Shown in pieces: positions 18,964 to 28,772 of a stretch of 64,000 nucleotides of DNA (positions are counted from its first letter, which is position 1; each line of letters opens with the position of its first letter). The translations under genes were made by a program, and so were the position numbers. Under the pieces are notes generated by a model. It was given only the letters and a program-made list of their open reading frames with translations, made no database searches and was not told the origin of the DNA. The stretch is from Zunongwangia profunda SM-A87 (GTDB lineage Bacteria > Bacteroidota > Bacteroidia > Flavobacteriales > Flavobacteriaceae), in contig NC_014041.1 of the NCBI RefSeq assembly GCF_000023465.1, forward strand, positions 4,951,501-5,015,500, in the 5' to 3' direction.

Positions 18964-19634
18964 TATTTATTTCCGGCTACAATAACTACAATTTCCCCTT
19001 TTGGTGGTTTTTGCGTGTAATGTTTTAAAACTTCTTCTGCAGTACCTCTTATAGTTTCTTCATGAAGTTTGGTGATTTCACGTGATACTGAAACCTGTCT
19101 ATCAGCACCAAAATATTCTATAAAATGGCTTAATGTTTTTAATAATTTATGGGGCGATTCGTAAAAAATCATCGTTCGATTTTCTTCGGCAAGTAATTTT
19201 AATCGCGTTTGCCGCCCTTTTTTTACCGGTAGAAAACCTTCAAAAACAAATTTATCATTAGGCAGTCCACTATTTACCAATGCAGGCACAAAAGCTGTAG
19301 CTCCCGGTAAACAATCCACCTGAATCCCTGCTTCTACACAAGCACGCGTTAATAAAAATCCGGGATCCGAGATTGCCGGAGTGCCCGCATCACTTATCAA
19401 AGCAAAAGTTTCACCAGCCTGTAACCTACCTACCAGTTGATCTACCGTTTTATGCTCATTGTGCATATGATGGCTAAGCATTGGTGTAGCAATATCAAAA
19501 TGCTTTAATAATTTACCGCTATTACGAGTATCTTCGGCAAGAATTAAATCCACCTCTTTTAAAACTTTGATAGCTCTAAAAGTAATATCTTCAAGATTGC
19601 CTATTGGAGTGGGAACCAAAAAAAGTTTTCCCAT
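18963..19634 (-). CDS. rsmI: 16S rRNA 2'-O-ribose C1402 methyltransferase RsmI
   Basis: The 223-residue protein carries the tetrapyrrole-methylase fold signature of RsmI: the N-terminal VPTPIGNLEDIT, the AEDTRNS motif, and the SAM-binding SDAGTPAISDPG near residue 80, followed by LPGATAFVPALVNSGL. RsmI methylates the ribose of C1402 in 16S rRNA using SAM. It is shorter than the Escherichia coli protein (286 residues), lacking the C-terminal extension, which is common in Bacteroidota. It lies four bases after the gene at 19639 and overlaps the UDG-like gene by one base, so the three form an operon. Confidence 0.93.
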   Translation of the reverse strand: MGKLFLVPTPIGNLEDITFRAIKVLKEVDLILAEDTRNSGKLLKHFDIATPMLSHHMHNEHKTVDQLVGRLQAGETFALISDAGTPAISDPGFLLTRACVEAGIQVDCLPGATAFVPALVNSGLPNDKFVFEGFLPVKKGRQTRLKLLAEENRTMIFYESPHKLLKTLSHFIEYFGADRQVSVSREITKLHEETIRGTAEEVLKHYTQKPPKGEIVVIVAGNK

Positions 19635-19638
19635 AAAA

Positions 19639-20670
19639 TTATTGAAATTTATTAGCGATTATTTCTACAAATCGATCTTCGTACTGCTCTTTTCCTTCCC
19701 AGTTATTATAATCTGGTTTCACCACTAACTGAATGAATTTATAGGCTTCATCAAAATCGCTAAAGGTATTTAATTGGGAAAGGACACGATTATAATCGGC
19801 CGCATTCCCTGCAAATAAATGTTTTATATAAGCCAGGCGATCGTTTAGTCCTATACTTATTCCACTTTTTAATCGGTCATTAACCGATCTGGGCCTTTGT
19901 TCACTTTGGCGATTATTTAAGGGTTCAAAATCTGGAAGGTTATCGTAGTCTACGCCGATTTTCCTAAAATCATCGCTAGAATTTGAAGCTGGTTTAGGAG
20001 CTTCCGGATGCTCAATAGGTTTTGATTCCTCTTTTGTTTGTTCTTGTTGTGGAGTTATTTCCGTTTTTTGCTCCAGCTGTTTTTTTTCAGGTTCCGGCTC
20101 TGGCTGTTTAGGCTCAAATATTGGTGGTTCCGCAAAATGTTCTTCAGGAATTTCTGGATCCTTTAAAAGTTCAGGTTCATCCTGCTGGGGAGGTTCTGGT
20201 TGTTGAAAGGTGCTTTCCGGTGCTTTTGCCTGTTCCTGCTCTGTTTTCAAATGTGACCAGTCTTCATTAAGTGCATCCATTAAACGATCTAAACCTTCTG
20301 TCTCTGGTGGCATTTGTGCCACAATATCTTTAATTTTTTCTGTATTAGGCTCAGTTATCGCATCACTGTCATTAAACTCGGTTCCATCTGGCACGTAATA
20401 ATTGCCTTCTTTATAACTTGTTTGCGATTGTGTTCTGGAAGGCTGGGGTTTAGATGGTGCGTAAGTATCCTCAGCATAACTCACTGTTTCTAAAGCCGGT
20501 TGCTCTTCTGTATTTTTATCTTCCAGATGAGCATATGTAAATTGTAATATGGTAAGTTTTTCATAAAGAATTTTAGCTTCTTGCTTAAGCTGATCGATTT
20601 GCTTCTCTGCATCTCCTTCTAAAATCTTTTGAGCCAGCTTTTTCAATTCAGCCTCTATAGTCTTCTTCAT
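19639..20670 (-). CDS. Hypothetical protein with coiled-coil N-terminus and Pro/Glu-rich linker
   Basis: I cannot assign a function. The 343-residue protein has three parts. Residues 1-50 form an amphipathic, probably coiled-coil helix rich in Lys and Glu. Residues 50-240 form a disordered linker dense in Pro, Glu and Gln (many PEP/QPE steps). A compact C-terminal domain of about 90 residues (about 250-343) includes GLNDRLAYIKHLFAGNAADYN and a WEGKEQYEDRF-type ending. No signal peptide or membrane helix is present. It is the first gene of the rsmI-UDG operon and diverges from tdk across 101 bases. The C-terminal domain looks like the conserved functional part. Confidence 0.7.
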   Translation of the reverse strand: MKKTIEAELKKLAQKILEGDAEKQIDQLKQEAKILYEKLTILQFTYAHLEDKNTEEQPALETVSYAEDTYAPSKPQPSRTQSQTSYKEGNYYVPDGTEFNDSDAITEPNTEKIKDIVAQMPPETEGLDRLMDALNEDWSHLKTEQEQAKAPESTFQQPEPPQQDEPELLKDPEIPEEHFAEPPIFEPKQPEPEPEKKQLEQKTEITPQQEQTKEESKPIEHPEAPKPASNSSDDFRKIGVDYDNLPDFEPLNNRQSEQRPRSVNDRLKSGISIGLNDRLAYIKHLFAGNAADYNRVLSQLNTFSDFDEAYKFIQLVVKPDYNNWEGKEQYEDRFVEIIANKFQ

Positions 20671-20771
20671 AACTTTAATAATTAGCCCTACGTACAGGGT
20701 TGGATTTTTAATAAATTTGTTCCACCTTTATAAAAAAGAGGTTATTTCCATTTCGATCTGAAAATTACAAA

Positions 20772-21419
20772 ATGTTTCTCGAAAATACAGTAAATCACGA
20801 AGAGCAATTTGGCTGGATAGAGGTTATTTGCGGTAGTATGTTCTCTGGAAAGACCGAGGAACTTATCCGCCGACTTAAACGAGCCCAATTTGCTAAACAA
20901 AACGTTGAAATCTTTAAACCAGCTGTCGATACCCGATACGACGAGGAAATGGTGGTTTCTCATGATGCTAACGAAATTAGGTCTACCCCTGTACCTTCTG
21001 CATCCAATATTAGGCTATTGGCCGATGGTTGTGATGTAGTTGGAATAGACGAAGCTCAGTTTTTTGATGATGAAATTGTAAGCGTTTGTAACGATCTTGC
21101 TAATAGGGGAATCCGAGTTGTGGTTGCGGGCCTGGATATGGATTTTAAAGGAAATCCTTTTGGTCCCATGCCCAATCTTATGGCTACGGCAGAATATGTA
21201 ACCAAAGTACATGCCGTTTGTACCCGTACCGGAAACCTTGCCCAATATAGCTACCGAAAAGCCATAAACGACGATTTGGTTTTTCTTGGCGAAACTGAAG
21301 AATACGAGCCTTTAAGCAGAGCAGCTTATTACAAAGCGATGAACCAGGAAAAAGTTAGAAGAATGAATGTGAAAGATGCCGAAGTGATAAAGCCTAACTT
21401 AAAAGAAAAAAATGCCTAA
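20772..21419 (+). CDS. tdk: Thymidine kinase
   Basis: This 215-residue type II thymidine kinase phosphorylates thymidine with ATP for salvage. The P-loop is [15 protein letters not shown] (about 22-36), the DEAQFFDD catalytic and Mg-binding segment is near residue 97, and the lasso-region YEPLSR contact is near 180. The usual structural zinc site of type II kinases (two CxxC pairs) is not intact: the first pair reads VCTRTG and the second region has YYKAM. The protein may fold without zinc. The start ATG at 20772 gives a 12-residue lead-in. The 3' end overlaps alr by eight bases. Confidence 0.95.
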   Translation: MFLENTVNHEEQFGWIEVICGSMFSGKTEELIRRLKRAQFAKQNVEIFKPAVDTRYDEEMVVSHDANEIRSTPVPSASNIRLLADGCDVVGIDEAQFFDDEIVSVCNDLANRGIRVVVAGLDMDFKGNPFGPMPNLMATAEYVTKVHAVCTRTGNLAQYSYRKAINDDLVFLGETEEYEPLSRAAYYKAMNQEKVRRMNVKDAEVIKPNLKEKNA

Positions 21420-22518
21420 AGCCCAGGAAACGGTTCTAGAAATAGACCTTAAATCTTTAGAACACAATTACCAGTATTTACGTTCTAAAGTTGAACCAAC
21501 GGTAAAAATGATGGCCGTTGTAAAAGCATTTGCCTATGGAAGCGATTCGGTTACCATTGCTGCTAAGCTTGAAAAAGCAGGGATCGATCATTTTGCAGTT
21601 GCTTATACTAAAGAAGGTGAAACACTTAGAGCTGGCGGAATAGAAAAGCCGGTTCTGGTTTTACATCCACAACCGCATAACTTAACGCTCCTTATCGATA
21701 ACTGCCTTACGCCAAGTTTATACAGTAAGCACATTTTAACCGAATTTATTAAAACTGCCGAAGCATTAAAACTTAAGGAGTATCCCGTACACATTAACAT
21801 CAATACAGGATTAAATCGATTGGGTTTTGGTTTAGAAGAAATTGATCAGGTCATCACCCTTTTTAAAAACACCCTGGCGGTGAGGCTGGTAGGAATATAT
21901 TCCCATTTAGCAGCTAGCGAAGATCTTGCCGAAAAAGAATTCACTCAGGGCCAGATTGAGACTTTTAAAAAAGCTTCAGGAAAAATCTTAAAAGCTTTTG
22001 ATCATAAAATCATGCGCCATTTATGCAATACTTCAGGGATTTTAAATTATCCTGAAGCTACTTTCGATATGGTACGTACAGGCATTGGTTTATACGGCTA
22101 CGGAAATTCTGCTCAAGAAGATAAGAAATTAAAACCCGTAGGAACTTTAAAAACAATAATATCCCAGATTCATAATATCAAAGCCGAAGAAAGTGTTGGT
22201 TATAACCGCGCTTTTATAGCCAAAAGAGATACCACTACGGCAACTCTCCCAATTGGTCATGCAGATGGGATAAGCAGGATCTACGGAAAACAAAAAACCG
22301 CGGTACTGATTAATGATAAAGAAGCTCCGATAATTGGAAATGTATGTATGGACATGATTATGGTTGATGTAACAGGTATTGAATGTAAAGAAGGAGACCA
22401 GGTCATCATTTTTGGTAAAGAAAGGAGTGCCGAAAAATTAGCTAATAATGCAGGAACCATCTCTTATGAGCTCATTACTTCTATCTCACAAAGAGTTAAA
22501 AGACTTATAATTGATTAG
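21412..22518 (+). CDS. alr: Alanine racemase
   Basis: This 368-residue PLP enzyme interconverts L- and D-alanine to supply peptidoglycan precursors. The PLP lysine is K38 in VVKAFAYG; the family norm is VVKADAYG, so the Asp is replaced by Phe. The catalytic tyrosine lies in VGYNRAF near residue 263, and the [13 protein letters not shown] segment near 305 is typical. The substitution at Asp40 is outside the catalytic residues. Its ATG overlaps the last eight bases of tdk, so translation is coupled. The gene is cytoplasmic and full length. Confidence 0.95.
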   Translation: MPKAQETVLEIDLKSLEHNYQYLRSKVEPTVKMMAVVKAFAYGSDSVTIAAKLEKAGIDHFAVAYTKEGETLRAGGIEKPVLVLHPQPHNLTLLIDNCLTPSLYSKHILTEFIKTAEALKLKEYPVHININTGLNRLGFGLEEIDQVITLFKNTLAVRLVGIYSHLAASEDLAEKEFTQGQIETFKKASGKILKAFDHKIMRHLCNTSGILNYPEATFDMVRTGIGLYGYGNSAQEDKKLKPVGTLKTIISQIHNIKAEESVGYNRAFIAKRDTTTATLPIGHADGISRIYGKQKTAVLINDKEAPIIGNVCMDMIMVDVTGIECKEGDQVIIFGKERSAEKLANNAGTISYELITSISQRVKRLIID

Positions 22519-22572
22519 AATCTAGTCGATTTTTCTGTATTATTATACTTAAATAACATTCAAATCTATTCT

Positions 22573-23013
22573 ATGAGCTTTTATTCAGACTTCAAGAAGT
22601 TTATAATGAAAGGAGACATCGTTGCCCTTGCTACAGCTGTAGTGATGGGGGCGGCTTTTAAAACCATTGTAGACTCTGTTGTAAAAGATGTGATTACCCC
22701 AATTATTGGTGTACTTACGGGCGGGACCGATTTTACCCGAAAATTTATCGCTTTAGATGGCCAGGCTTATGCCAGCCTTGCAGAAGCACAGGAAGCTAAA
22801 GCCGCAGTGATCACCTATGGTAATCTAATACAGGCGATTATCAATTTTCTAATCGTTGCATTATTTATATTTTTGTTCTTAAGAGCATACGAAAAAACAA
22901 AGAAAAAAGAAGATCCAAAGCCTGTTGCAGCTCCAAAAGGTCCTACTCAGGAAGAGCTTTTAGCACAAATTAGGGATGAGCTTAAAAAGCAAAACGGCAC
23001 TGCTACAGAATAA
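22573..23013 (+). CDS. mscL: Large-conductance mechanosensitive channel MscL
   Basis: This 146-residue inner-membrane protein opens as a pentamer under membrane tension to release solutes during hypo-osmotic shock. The N-terminal segment [20 protein letters not shown], the first helix [20 protein letters not shown] and the second helix (about residues 86-106, [20 protein letters not shown]) match MscL, followed by the C-terminal helix rich in Lys and Glu. Length is normal. It is 54 bases after alr and may share its transcript. A strong terminator follows at 23079. Confidence 0.96.
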   Translation: MSFYSDFKKFIMKGDIVALATAVVMGAAFKTIVDSVVKDVITPIIGVLTGGTDFTRKFIALDGQAYASLAEAQEAKAAVITYGNLIQAIINFLIVALFIFLFLRAYEKTKKKEDPKPVAAPKGPTQEELLAQIRDELKKQNGTATE

Positions 23014-23078
23014 TCGCAGGCTCTAAAAACACGTGCACCGCTATACTGCACATTTTATGTTAGCAATATGTTCATTAA

Positions 23079-23110
23079 ACCCCTCTTGAAAAAGAGGGGT
23101 CTTCTTTTTA
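23079..23110 (+). terminator. Intrinsic terminator after mscL
   Basis: ACCCCTCTT (23079-23087) pairs perfectly with AAGAGGGGT (23092-23100) around a GAAA tetraloop, followed by CTTCTTTTTA. It ends the tdk-alr-mscL transcript. Confidence 0.88.
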
Positions 23111-23192
23111 ACAAATATCATAAATACGTTTAAAAAGATCATTTTATCTCAAAAAAAAGGATTATTAGATCGATAGATCCTAACAGGTATAA

Positions 23193-23200
23193 TACATTTG
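23193..23200 (+). promoter_or_regulatory. Candidate Bacteroidota -7 promoter element of asd
   Basis: TACATTTG matches the Bacteroidota -7 consensus TAnnTTTG and lies 61 bases before the asd ATG. No clear TTTG/TTG -33 partner is visible about 20 bases upstream, so support is partial. A small palindrome ATCTGC/GCAGAT (23231-23246) sits in the leader. Confidence 0.35.
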
Positions 23201-23260
23201 TATCATAATTCAATTCAAAATTCTAAAACCATCTGCCAAAGCAGATAAAATTAATTAAAA

Positions 23261-24250
23261 ATGAAAGTAGCAGTTGTTGGCGCTACCGGAATGGTAGGGC
23301 AGGTTATGTTAAAAGTACTAGCCGAAAGAGATTTTCCTATAACCGAATTATTACCGGTTGCATCAGAAAAATCTGTTGGAAAGAAAGTAACCTATAAGGA
23401 TAAAGAGTACACTATTATTAGCCTTGCTGATGCTGTTGCTGCTAAACCAGAAATCGCTATTTTTTCTGCCGGTGGAGGGACATCATTAGAATGGGCACCA
23501 AAATTTGCCGAAAATGGAACTACCGTAGTAGATAACTCTTCAGCATGGAGAATGGATCCTACCAAAAAACTAGTTATTCCTGAAATTAACGCTTCTGAAT
23601 TAACAAAAGAAGATAAGATTATCGCCAACCCTAACTGTTCTACAATTCAGTTATTAATGGCTTTAAAACCGCTACACGATAAATACACTATTAAACGCGC
23701 CGTAGTTTCTACTTACCAATCGATCACCGGGACCGGAGTAAAAGCGGTTCAGCAATTGGAAAACGAATACGAAGATAAAGAAGGTGAAATGGCTTATCCT
23801 TATCCAATTCATCGTAATGCTCTACCACATTGTGACGTTTTCCAGGATAATGGATACACTAAAGAAGAGATGAAACTTACCAATGAAACTAAAAAAATCT
23901 TAGGAGATGATTCTGTTTCGGTAACGGCTACTGCAATCCGCATTCCTGTTGTTGGGGGGCATAGTGAATCTGTAAATCTTGAGTTTGAAAATGATTTTGA
24001 AGAAAGTGAGGTTCGTAAAATTTTAAATGATTTCCCAGGTGTTACCGTTCAGGATAATCCAGATACCAACACCTATCCAATGCCAATTTATGCTGAAGGT
24101 AAAAATGATGTTTTTGTTGGTAGAATTCGTCGTGATTATTCGCAACCAAATTCACTTAACCTATGGGTTGTTGCAGATAATTTAAGAAAAGGAGCTGCAA
24201 CTAACGCCGTTCAAATCGCAGAATATCTTATTGAAAATAAACTGGTTTAA
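23261..24250 (+). CDS. asd: Aspartate-semialdehyde dehydrogenase
   Basis: This 329-residue enzyme reduces aspartyl phosphate with NADPH in the lysine, threonine, methionine and diaminopimelate pathway. The NADP-binding motif is GATGMVGQ (residues 8-15). The catalytic cysteine is C126 in NPNCSTIQLL, and the catalytic histidine is in VGGHSESVNLEF near residue 240. The overall pattern fits the gram-positive-like/archaeal asd type that is typical of Bacteroidota. It has its own promoter region and terminator and so appears monocistronic. Confidence 0.95.
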   Translation: MKVAVVGATGMVGQVMLKVLAERDFPITELLPVASEKSVGKKVTYKDKEYTIISLADAVAAKPEIAIFSAGGGTSLEWAPKFAENGTTVVDNSSAWRMDPTKKLVIPEINASELTKEDKIIANPNCSTIQLLMALKPLHDKYTIKRAVVSTYQSITGTGVKAVQQLENEYEDKEGEMAYPYPIHRNALPHCDVFQDNGYTKEEMKLTNETKKILGDDSVSVTATAIRIPVVGGHSESVNLEFENDFEESEVRKILNDFPGVTVQDNPDTNTYPMPIYAEGKNDVFVGRIRRDYSQPNSLNLWVVADNLRKGAATNAVQIAEYLIENKLV

Positions 24251-24276
24251 GTTAATTTTTACCGGTACTATAATTT

Positions 24277-24311
24277 ACGAGGTTGTTGTTTTCAGCAACC
24301 TCGTTTTTTAT
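24277..24311 (+). terminator. Intrinsic terminator after asd
   Basis: ACGAGGTTGTTG (24277-24288) pairs with CAGCAACCTCGT (24293-24304) with one G-U pair and a TTTT loop, followed by a T-run. Confidence 0.88.
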
Positions 24312-24346
24312 TTATAAATTTAGCATCTCCACAAAAATCTCACATT

Positions 24347-26515
24347 ATGAAAAAAATCATCATTGGAGTTTTCACATTGGCTGCACTGGCATCCTGTAAA
24401 GACTCTGAAGAAAAAAACACAGAAAAAGATACTGCTTTGAATTTAAACTATCCTAAAACCAAAAAAGTAGATACCGTAACCGATTACTTTGGCACCAAAG
24501 TAAACGATCCTTACCGCTGGTTAGAAGATGATCGCAGCGAAGAAACCGAAGAATGGGTTAAAGCTGAAAACAAAGTTACCTTTGGATATTTAGATAAGAT
24601 TCCGTTTAAAGATGACTTAAAAAAACGCCTCTCTGAAATATGGAATTATGAAAAAATCGGTGCCCCTTTTAAAGAAGGGGATTATACCTATTTTTCTAAA
24701 AATGACGGTTTACAAAACCAATATGTGATTTACCGTCGTAAAAATGAAAATGATAAACCAGAAGTTTTTCTTGATCCTAATAAATTTAGTGAAGATGGTA
24801 CAACTTCTTTAAGTGGGTTAAGTTTTTCGGATAATGGAAAAATGGCGGCCTATAGCATTTCTGAAGGAGGAAGCGACTGGAGAAAAGTGATTATTTTGGA
24901 TACTGAAACCAAAGAAGTTGCTGAAGACACCTTAAAAGACATTAAATTTAGCGGCATTTCATGGAAAGGCAACGAAGGTTTCTTTTATTCAAGTTACGAA
25001 AAACCTGAAGGTAGTGAACTTTCAGCCAAAACAGACCAGCACCGTTTATTTTATCACAAAATTGGTACACCGCAATCTGAAGACAAAATGATTTTTGGAG
25101 GTACTCCAGAGCAAAAGCATCGTTATGTAGGTGGTAGCGTAAGCGAAGACAATAAATATTTATTTATTTCAGCTCGAAATTCAACGTCTGGTGGGAAGCT
25201 TTTTATGATGGATCTTACGAAAAAGAATCCGGAATTAAATACTATTATCGACAATGAAGATACTGATACTTACGTGATCGAAAATGACGGTAGCAAACTT
25301 TATATCGTTACCAATCTTGATGCACCAAATCAACGAATAGTAACCGTAGATGCTGCAAATCCATCTCCAGAAAACTGGGAAGATTTTATCCCTGAAACCA
25401 AAAATGTACTTAGCCCCTCAACTGGTGGCGGTTATTTCTTCACCGAATATATGGTAGATGCTGTTTCCCAGGTAAAACAGTACGATTACGAAGGGAATCT
25501 TGTACGTGAGATCGAATTACCGGGATTAGGTTCGGCTGGCGGTTTTGGCGCTAAAAAAGATGCAGATACCCTATACTATTCATTTACAAATTATGTAACC
25601 CCCGGTACCATCTATAAGTACGATATTAAAGAAGGAACTTCCGAGGTGTATAATAAACCCAATATCAACTTCAATCCTGATAATTACGAAAGTCGTCAGG
25701 TATTTTACAAATCTAAAGACGGCACTAAAATTCCGATGATCATCACCGCTAAAAAAGACATTGAACTTAACGGTAAAAATCCTACAATACTATACGGATA
25801 TGGCGGTTTCAACATCAGCTTAACTCCGTCTTTCAGCACCGCAAATGCCGTTTGGTTGGAACAAGGTGGTGTTTACGCTGTACCAAACCTTCGAGGCGGT
25901 GGAGAATACGGGCGTGAATGGCACGATGCAGGTACCAAAATGCAAAAGCAAAATGTATTTGACGATTTTATAGCCGCAGCAGAATATTTAATTGAAAACA
26001 ATTACACTTCTAAGGATTACCTGGCTATTAGAGGTGGATCTAACGGTGGTTTACTGGTGGGTGCAACAATGACGCAGCGTCCAGATCTTATGAAGGTGGC
26101 TTTACCCGCTGTGGGGGTAATGGATATGTTACGCTATCATACGTTCACTGCCGGAGCCGGCTGGGCGTATGACTACGGAACTTCTGAGGACAGTAAAGAA
26201 ATGTTCGATTATCTTTATAATTATTCGCCGGTTCACAATGTAAAAGAAGGCACTAAATATCCCGCAACTTTGATCACTACGGGAGACCATGATGACCGTG
26301 TGGTGCCTGCGCATTCTTTTAAGTTTGCAGCAGAACTACAGGAAAAACAAGCAGGAGATGCTCCAGTGCTTATTCGCATAGAAACCAAAGCAGGCCACGG
26401 AGCCGGTAAACCTACAAGCATGATCATTGATGAATATGCTGATATTTTTGGTTTCACCCTATACAACATGGGATTTGAGCAGCTCCCAAGTGAAAATACA
26501 GAGTTGAAAGATTAA
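24347..26515 (+). CDS. Prolyl oligopeptidase (S9A) lipoprotein
   Basis: The protein has 722 residues. The N-terminus is a lipoprotein signal with lipobox LAS-C (C17), followed by KDSEEKN; acidic residues right after Cys are typical of surface-export signals in some Bacteroidota, so an outer-surface location is possible. Residues of about 40-440 form the beta-propeller domain. The C-terminal alpha/beta hydrolase has the nucleophile in [11 protein letters not shown] (near residue 565), the acid in [12 protein letters not shown] and the histidine in AGHGAGKP. Enzymes of this family cleave short peptides after proline. It is monocistronic and followed by a strong terminator. Confidence 0.93.
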   Translation: MKKIIIGVFTLAALASCKDSEEKNTEKDTALNLNYPKTKKVDTVTDYFGTKVNDPYRWLEDDRSEETEEWVKAENKVTFGYLDKIPFKDDLKKRLSEIWNYEKIGAPFKEGDYTYFSKNDGLQNQYVIYRRKNENDKPEVFLDPNKFSEDGTTSLSGLSFSDNGKMAAYSISEGGSDWRKVIILDTETKEVAEDTLKDIKFSGISWKGNEGFFYSSYEKPEGSELSAKTDQHRLFYHKIGTPQSEDKMIFGGTPEQKHRYVGGSVSEDNKYLFISARNSTSGGKLFMMDLTKKNPELNTIIDNEDTDTYVIENDGSKLYIVTNLDAPNQRIVTVDAANPSPENWEDFIPETKNVLSPSTGGGYFFTEYMVDAVSQVKQYDYEGNLVREIELPGLGSAGGFGAKKDADTLYYSFTNYVTPGTIYKYDIKEGTSEVYNKPNINFNPDNYESRQVFYKSKDGTKIPMIITAKKDIELNGKNPTILYGYGGFNISLTPSFSTANAVWLEQGGVYAVPNLRGGGEYGREWHDAGTKMQKQNVFDDFIAAAEYLIENNYTSKDYLAIRGGSNGGLLVGATMTQRPDLMKVALPAVGVMDMLRYHTFTAGAGWAYDYGTSEDSKEMFDYLYNYSPVHNVKEGTKYPATLITTGDHDDRVVPAHSFKFAAELQEKQAGDAPVLIRIETKAGHGAGKPTSMIIDEYADIFGFTLYNMGFEQLPSENTELKD

Positions 26516-26638
26516 ATTTTTGAATCCCGATTAGGCTCATTATCCTGCTCCTACCTAAATACTGAAGGACAGGGATCTAAAAAAAAAGATTATTCCAAAT
26601 TACGGATAATCAAACTATTACAAATATAAAAAAAGAAC

Positions 26639-26679
26639 CCACCTGATTTTATTGAATTTTAAAATCAGGTGGTTTTTTT
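26639..26679 (+). terminator. Intrinsic terminator after the prolyl oligopeptidase gene
   Basis: CCACCTGATTTT (26639-26650) pairs perfectly with AAAATCAGGTGG (26661-26672), followed by seven T residues. An A-run precedes the stem, so it could also work in reverse. Confidence 0.88.
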
Positions 26680-26735
26680 GTTTCCCGAAATTACAAATTT
26701 GGGTATCTTCAAACTTCCTAAAATAACACCTTATT

Positions 26736-27707
26736 ATGCTGAAGTTAGAAAACGTATCTTTTGCTTACGAGAATGGAGAACAGGTTTTAGAAAACGTTAG
26801 TTTTACGGCTAAGCGAGGAGAGAACATCTCGATCATCGGAGAAAGTGGCTGCGGTAAAAGTACACTACTTCAGATTATTTACGGACTTCTGCATACAGAA
26901 GGTAAGGTGTTTTGGGGAGAACAAGAATTATTGGGACCTAATTTTAATCTTGTCCCCGGGGAAGATTTTATCAAATACCTGGCGCAGGATTTCGATTTGA
27001 TGCTACCACTAAGTGTTGCCGATAATGTGGGGAAATATTTAAGCAATATGTATCCTGTAAAAAAGAAAAAGCGTATTCAGGAACTATTGGAAGTGGTAGA
27101 AATGGAAGATATGGCCAATAAGAAAACGAAACTCTTAAGTGGTGGCCAACAACAACGAGTTGCTCTTGCAAGGGCCCTTGCCAAAGAACCCGAAATGGTT
27201 TTACTGGATGAACCTTTTAGCCATATCGATCATTTCAGAAAAAATAATCTTCGGCGTAAAGTTTTTAAATACCTAAAAGAGCAAAATATTACCTGTATTA
27301 TTGCCACTCACGATATTACCGATGCCCTGGCTTTTGCCGACACTACGATGGTTTTGAAAGATCATAATATTTATGCAAAAGCGACTCCGGAAGATTTATA
27401 TAACAATCCGCCAAACAAATATGTTGCCTCTTTGTTTGGCGATGTGAATGAATTGATGTTAAAAGATATTGTTCAAAATGAGACTTCAACTAAAAAGATC
27501 ATTCTTTATCCTGAAGAACTAAAAGTGAGCCGAAAATCACCAATTAAAGCTACTGTTATTACCTCTTATTTTAAGGGAAGTACGTATTTAATTGAAGCCG
27601 ATCTTAACGGAAAAACTGTTTTTGCTGAACATCGCTCGGCTATTCCCAGCGGTGCTCACGTGTATTTTGTAATTTCTAAACCGCTAATCGAAAAGCGAAA
27701 AATATAA
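26736..27707 (+). CDS. Solitary ABC transporter ATPase with C-terminal TOBE-like domain
   Basis: This 323-residue ABC ATPase has Walker A GESGCGKST (residues 35-43), signature LSGGQQQRVALARAL near 135, and Walker B VLLDEP. The first 215 residues are the nucleotide-binding domain. The rest (about 250-320) looks like a TOBE/OB-type regulatory domain, as in the polyamine, iron or molybdate importer ATPases (PotA/FbpC type). No permease or binding protein lies beside it, so the substrate cannot be told and the partner must be encoded elsewhere. Its stop codon directly abuts the stop of the convergent gene at 27708, with no spacer. Confidence 0.88.
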   Translation: MLKLENVSFAYENGEQVLENVSFTAKRGENISIIGESGCGKSTLLQIIYGLLHTEGKVFWGEQELLGPNFNLVPGEDFIKYLAQDFDLMLPLSVADNVGKYLSNMYPVKKKKRIQELLEVVEMEDMANKKTKLLSGGQQQRVALARALAKEPEMVLLDEPFSHIDHFRKNNLRRKVFKYLKEQNITCIIATHDITDALAFADTTMVLKDHNIYAKATPEDLYNNPPNKYVASLFGDVNELMLKDIVQNETSTKKIILYPEELKVSRKSPIKATVITSYFKGSTYLIEADLNGKTVFAEHRSAIPSGAHVYFVISKPLIEKRKI

Positions 27708-28271
27708 TTAAAACGTATACCCTAAGCTTAGCTGAAAATTATTTTCTTTACCTTCAATTGTAAACGGATTTATATTGGGCGGAGTACCCAACTGATATTC
27801 TCGATCCAAAACATTAGAAAGGCCTATAACATATCTTGCGCTCACTGTAAAATCAGCAATATCTGCACCTAAATTAATTAAGGCCCCAAAGGCAACATTT
27901 TCATATTGACCTTTAATTAATTCAGTATTTGCAAGAAAACCTATTTGAGGACCAACACCAAGATGAACCGGAGCTACAGGATACCATTTTAAAAACACAG
28001 GAATATTTATATAATCTGCGTATTGATCTTTTATTCCTTCCCTGGAGTACAAAGCTTCGGTTTGCAATCCAAAAGACGAATTTAAATCAAGACCAGCAAA
28101 GGCTCCAAAATGAAAACCCGTCCCGTCGTCGTCACTAAACCGAAAGTCATTTGGATCATCTTCCAAAGTGATTTTAGTAAAATTGACACCAGCTTTTACA
28201 CCAAAGGAAACTTGTGAAAACCCAGAAAGACAGCACATCAAAAAGAGGGTTAGCACACATTGATTTTTCAT
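27708..28271 (-). CDS. PorT-like outer-membrane beta-barrel protein
   Basis: This 187-residue protein begins with a signal peptide ending in GFSQ (residues 1-20) and continues with VSFGVKAGVNFTKITLEDD, the usual opening of the Bacteroidota PorT/outer-membrane barrel family. Alternating hydrophobic strands run to the terminal LSLGYTF, an aromatic C-terminus expected for BAM-dependent insertion. About eight strands fit the length. The specific role is unknown. It is the last gene of a minus-strand run, 41 bases after the Gre-like gene. Confidence 0.82.
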   Translation of the reverse strand: MKNQCVLTLFLMCCLSGFSQVSFGVKAGVNFTKITLEDDPNDFRFSDDDGTGFHFGAFAGLDLNSSFGLQTEALYSREGIKDQYADYINIPVFLKWYPVAPVHLGVGPQIGFLANTELIKGQYENVAFGALINLGADIADFTVSARYVIGLSNVLDREYQLGTPPNINPFTIEGKENNFQLSLGYTF

Positions 28272-28312
28272 GGTAATTGATTGATAAATAACGCACTAAT
28301 GTAATCTTTTTT

Positions 28313-28762
28313 TCAATCCACACTTAAAATATTATTCTTAATTCCGTTAAATTCAAACTCTTCTCCCTCAGTTTTCCCCATTAATAATCTGGCCACCGGA
28401 GAATTCCCTCCTACCGCATAAAAAGTTTCGTTCTTCAGTTCCATTTTTCCCGCCGGAATACTTATAAAATAATTAGAAGCCGAAGTTTTTACTAAACAGC
28501 CTAACTGAATACGTTTAGAAGCCTCCCTGCCTTTGGCCAACTTTAGCGTATCCTTCTGTTGTTTGAATTCTTTAAGCTGACTGGATAATTTATTCCATTC
28601 TTCACTCATCATTTCCCGGCCGGTCTCATATTTATCCCCGGCACTGTTTTTTCCTTCGCTCTCCATATCTTCTTCAAGATCTTTAAGTGATCTTAAAATA
28701 CGCTGAATGCGAGATTCTACATACTCTTCACACATGGTGTACAAATGGTCTTTTGTCGTCAA
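28313..28762 (-). CDS. GreA/GreB-like factor (short form)
   Basis: The 149-residue protein has a long helical N-terminal half rich in Glu and Lys (residues 1-75, coiled coil likely), followed by a small domain whose ending SPVARLLMGKTEGEEFEF matches the C-terminal FKBP-like domain of GreA/GreB (family form SPIGRALLGK). Gre factors enter the RNA polymerase secondary channel and stimulate transcript cleavage. The acidic tip pair of true Gre coiled coils is not clear here, so it may act differently. Similar Flavobacterial proteins are sometimes labelled as 3-oxoacyl-ACP synthase, which the sequence does not support. It starts 10 bases after mtgA. Confidence 0.65.
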   Translation of the reverse strand: MTTKDHLYTMCEEYVESRIQRILRSLKDLEEDMESEGKNSAGDKYETGREMMSEEWNKLSSQLKEFKQQKDTLKLAKGREASKRIQLGCLVKTSASNYFISIPAGKMELKNETFYAVGGNSPVARLLMGKTEGEEFEFNGIKNNILSVD

Positions 28763-28772
28763 AATATAGATG

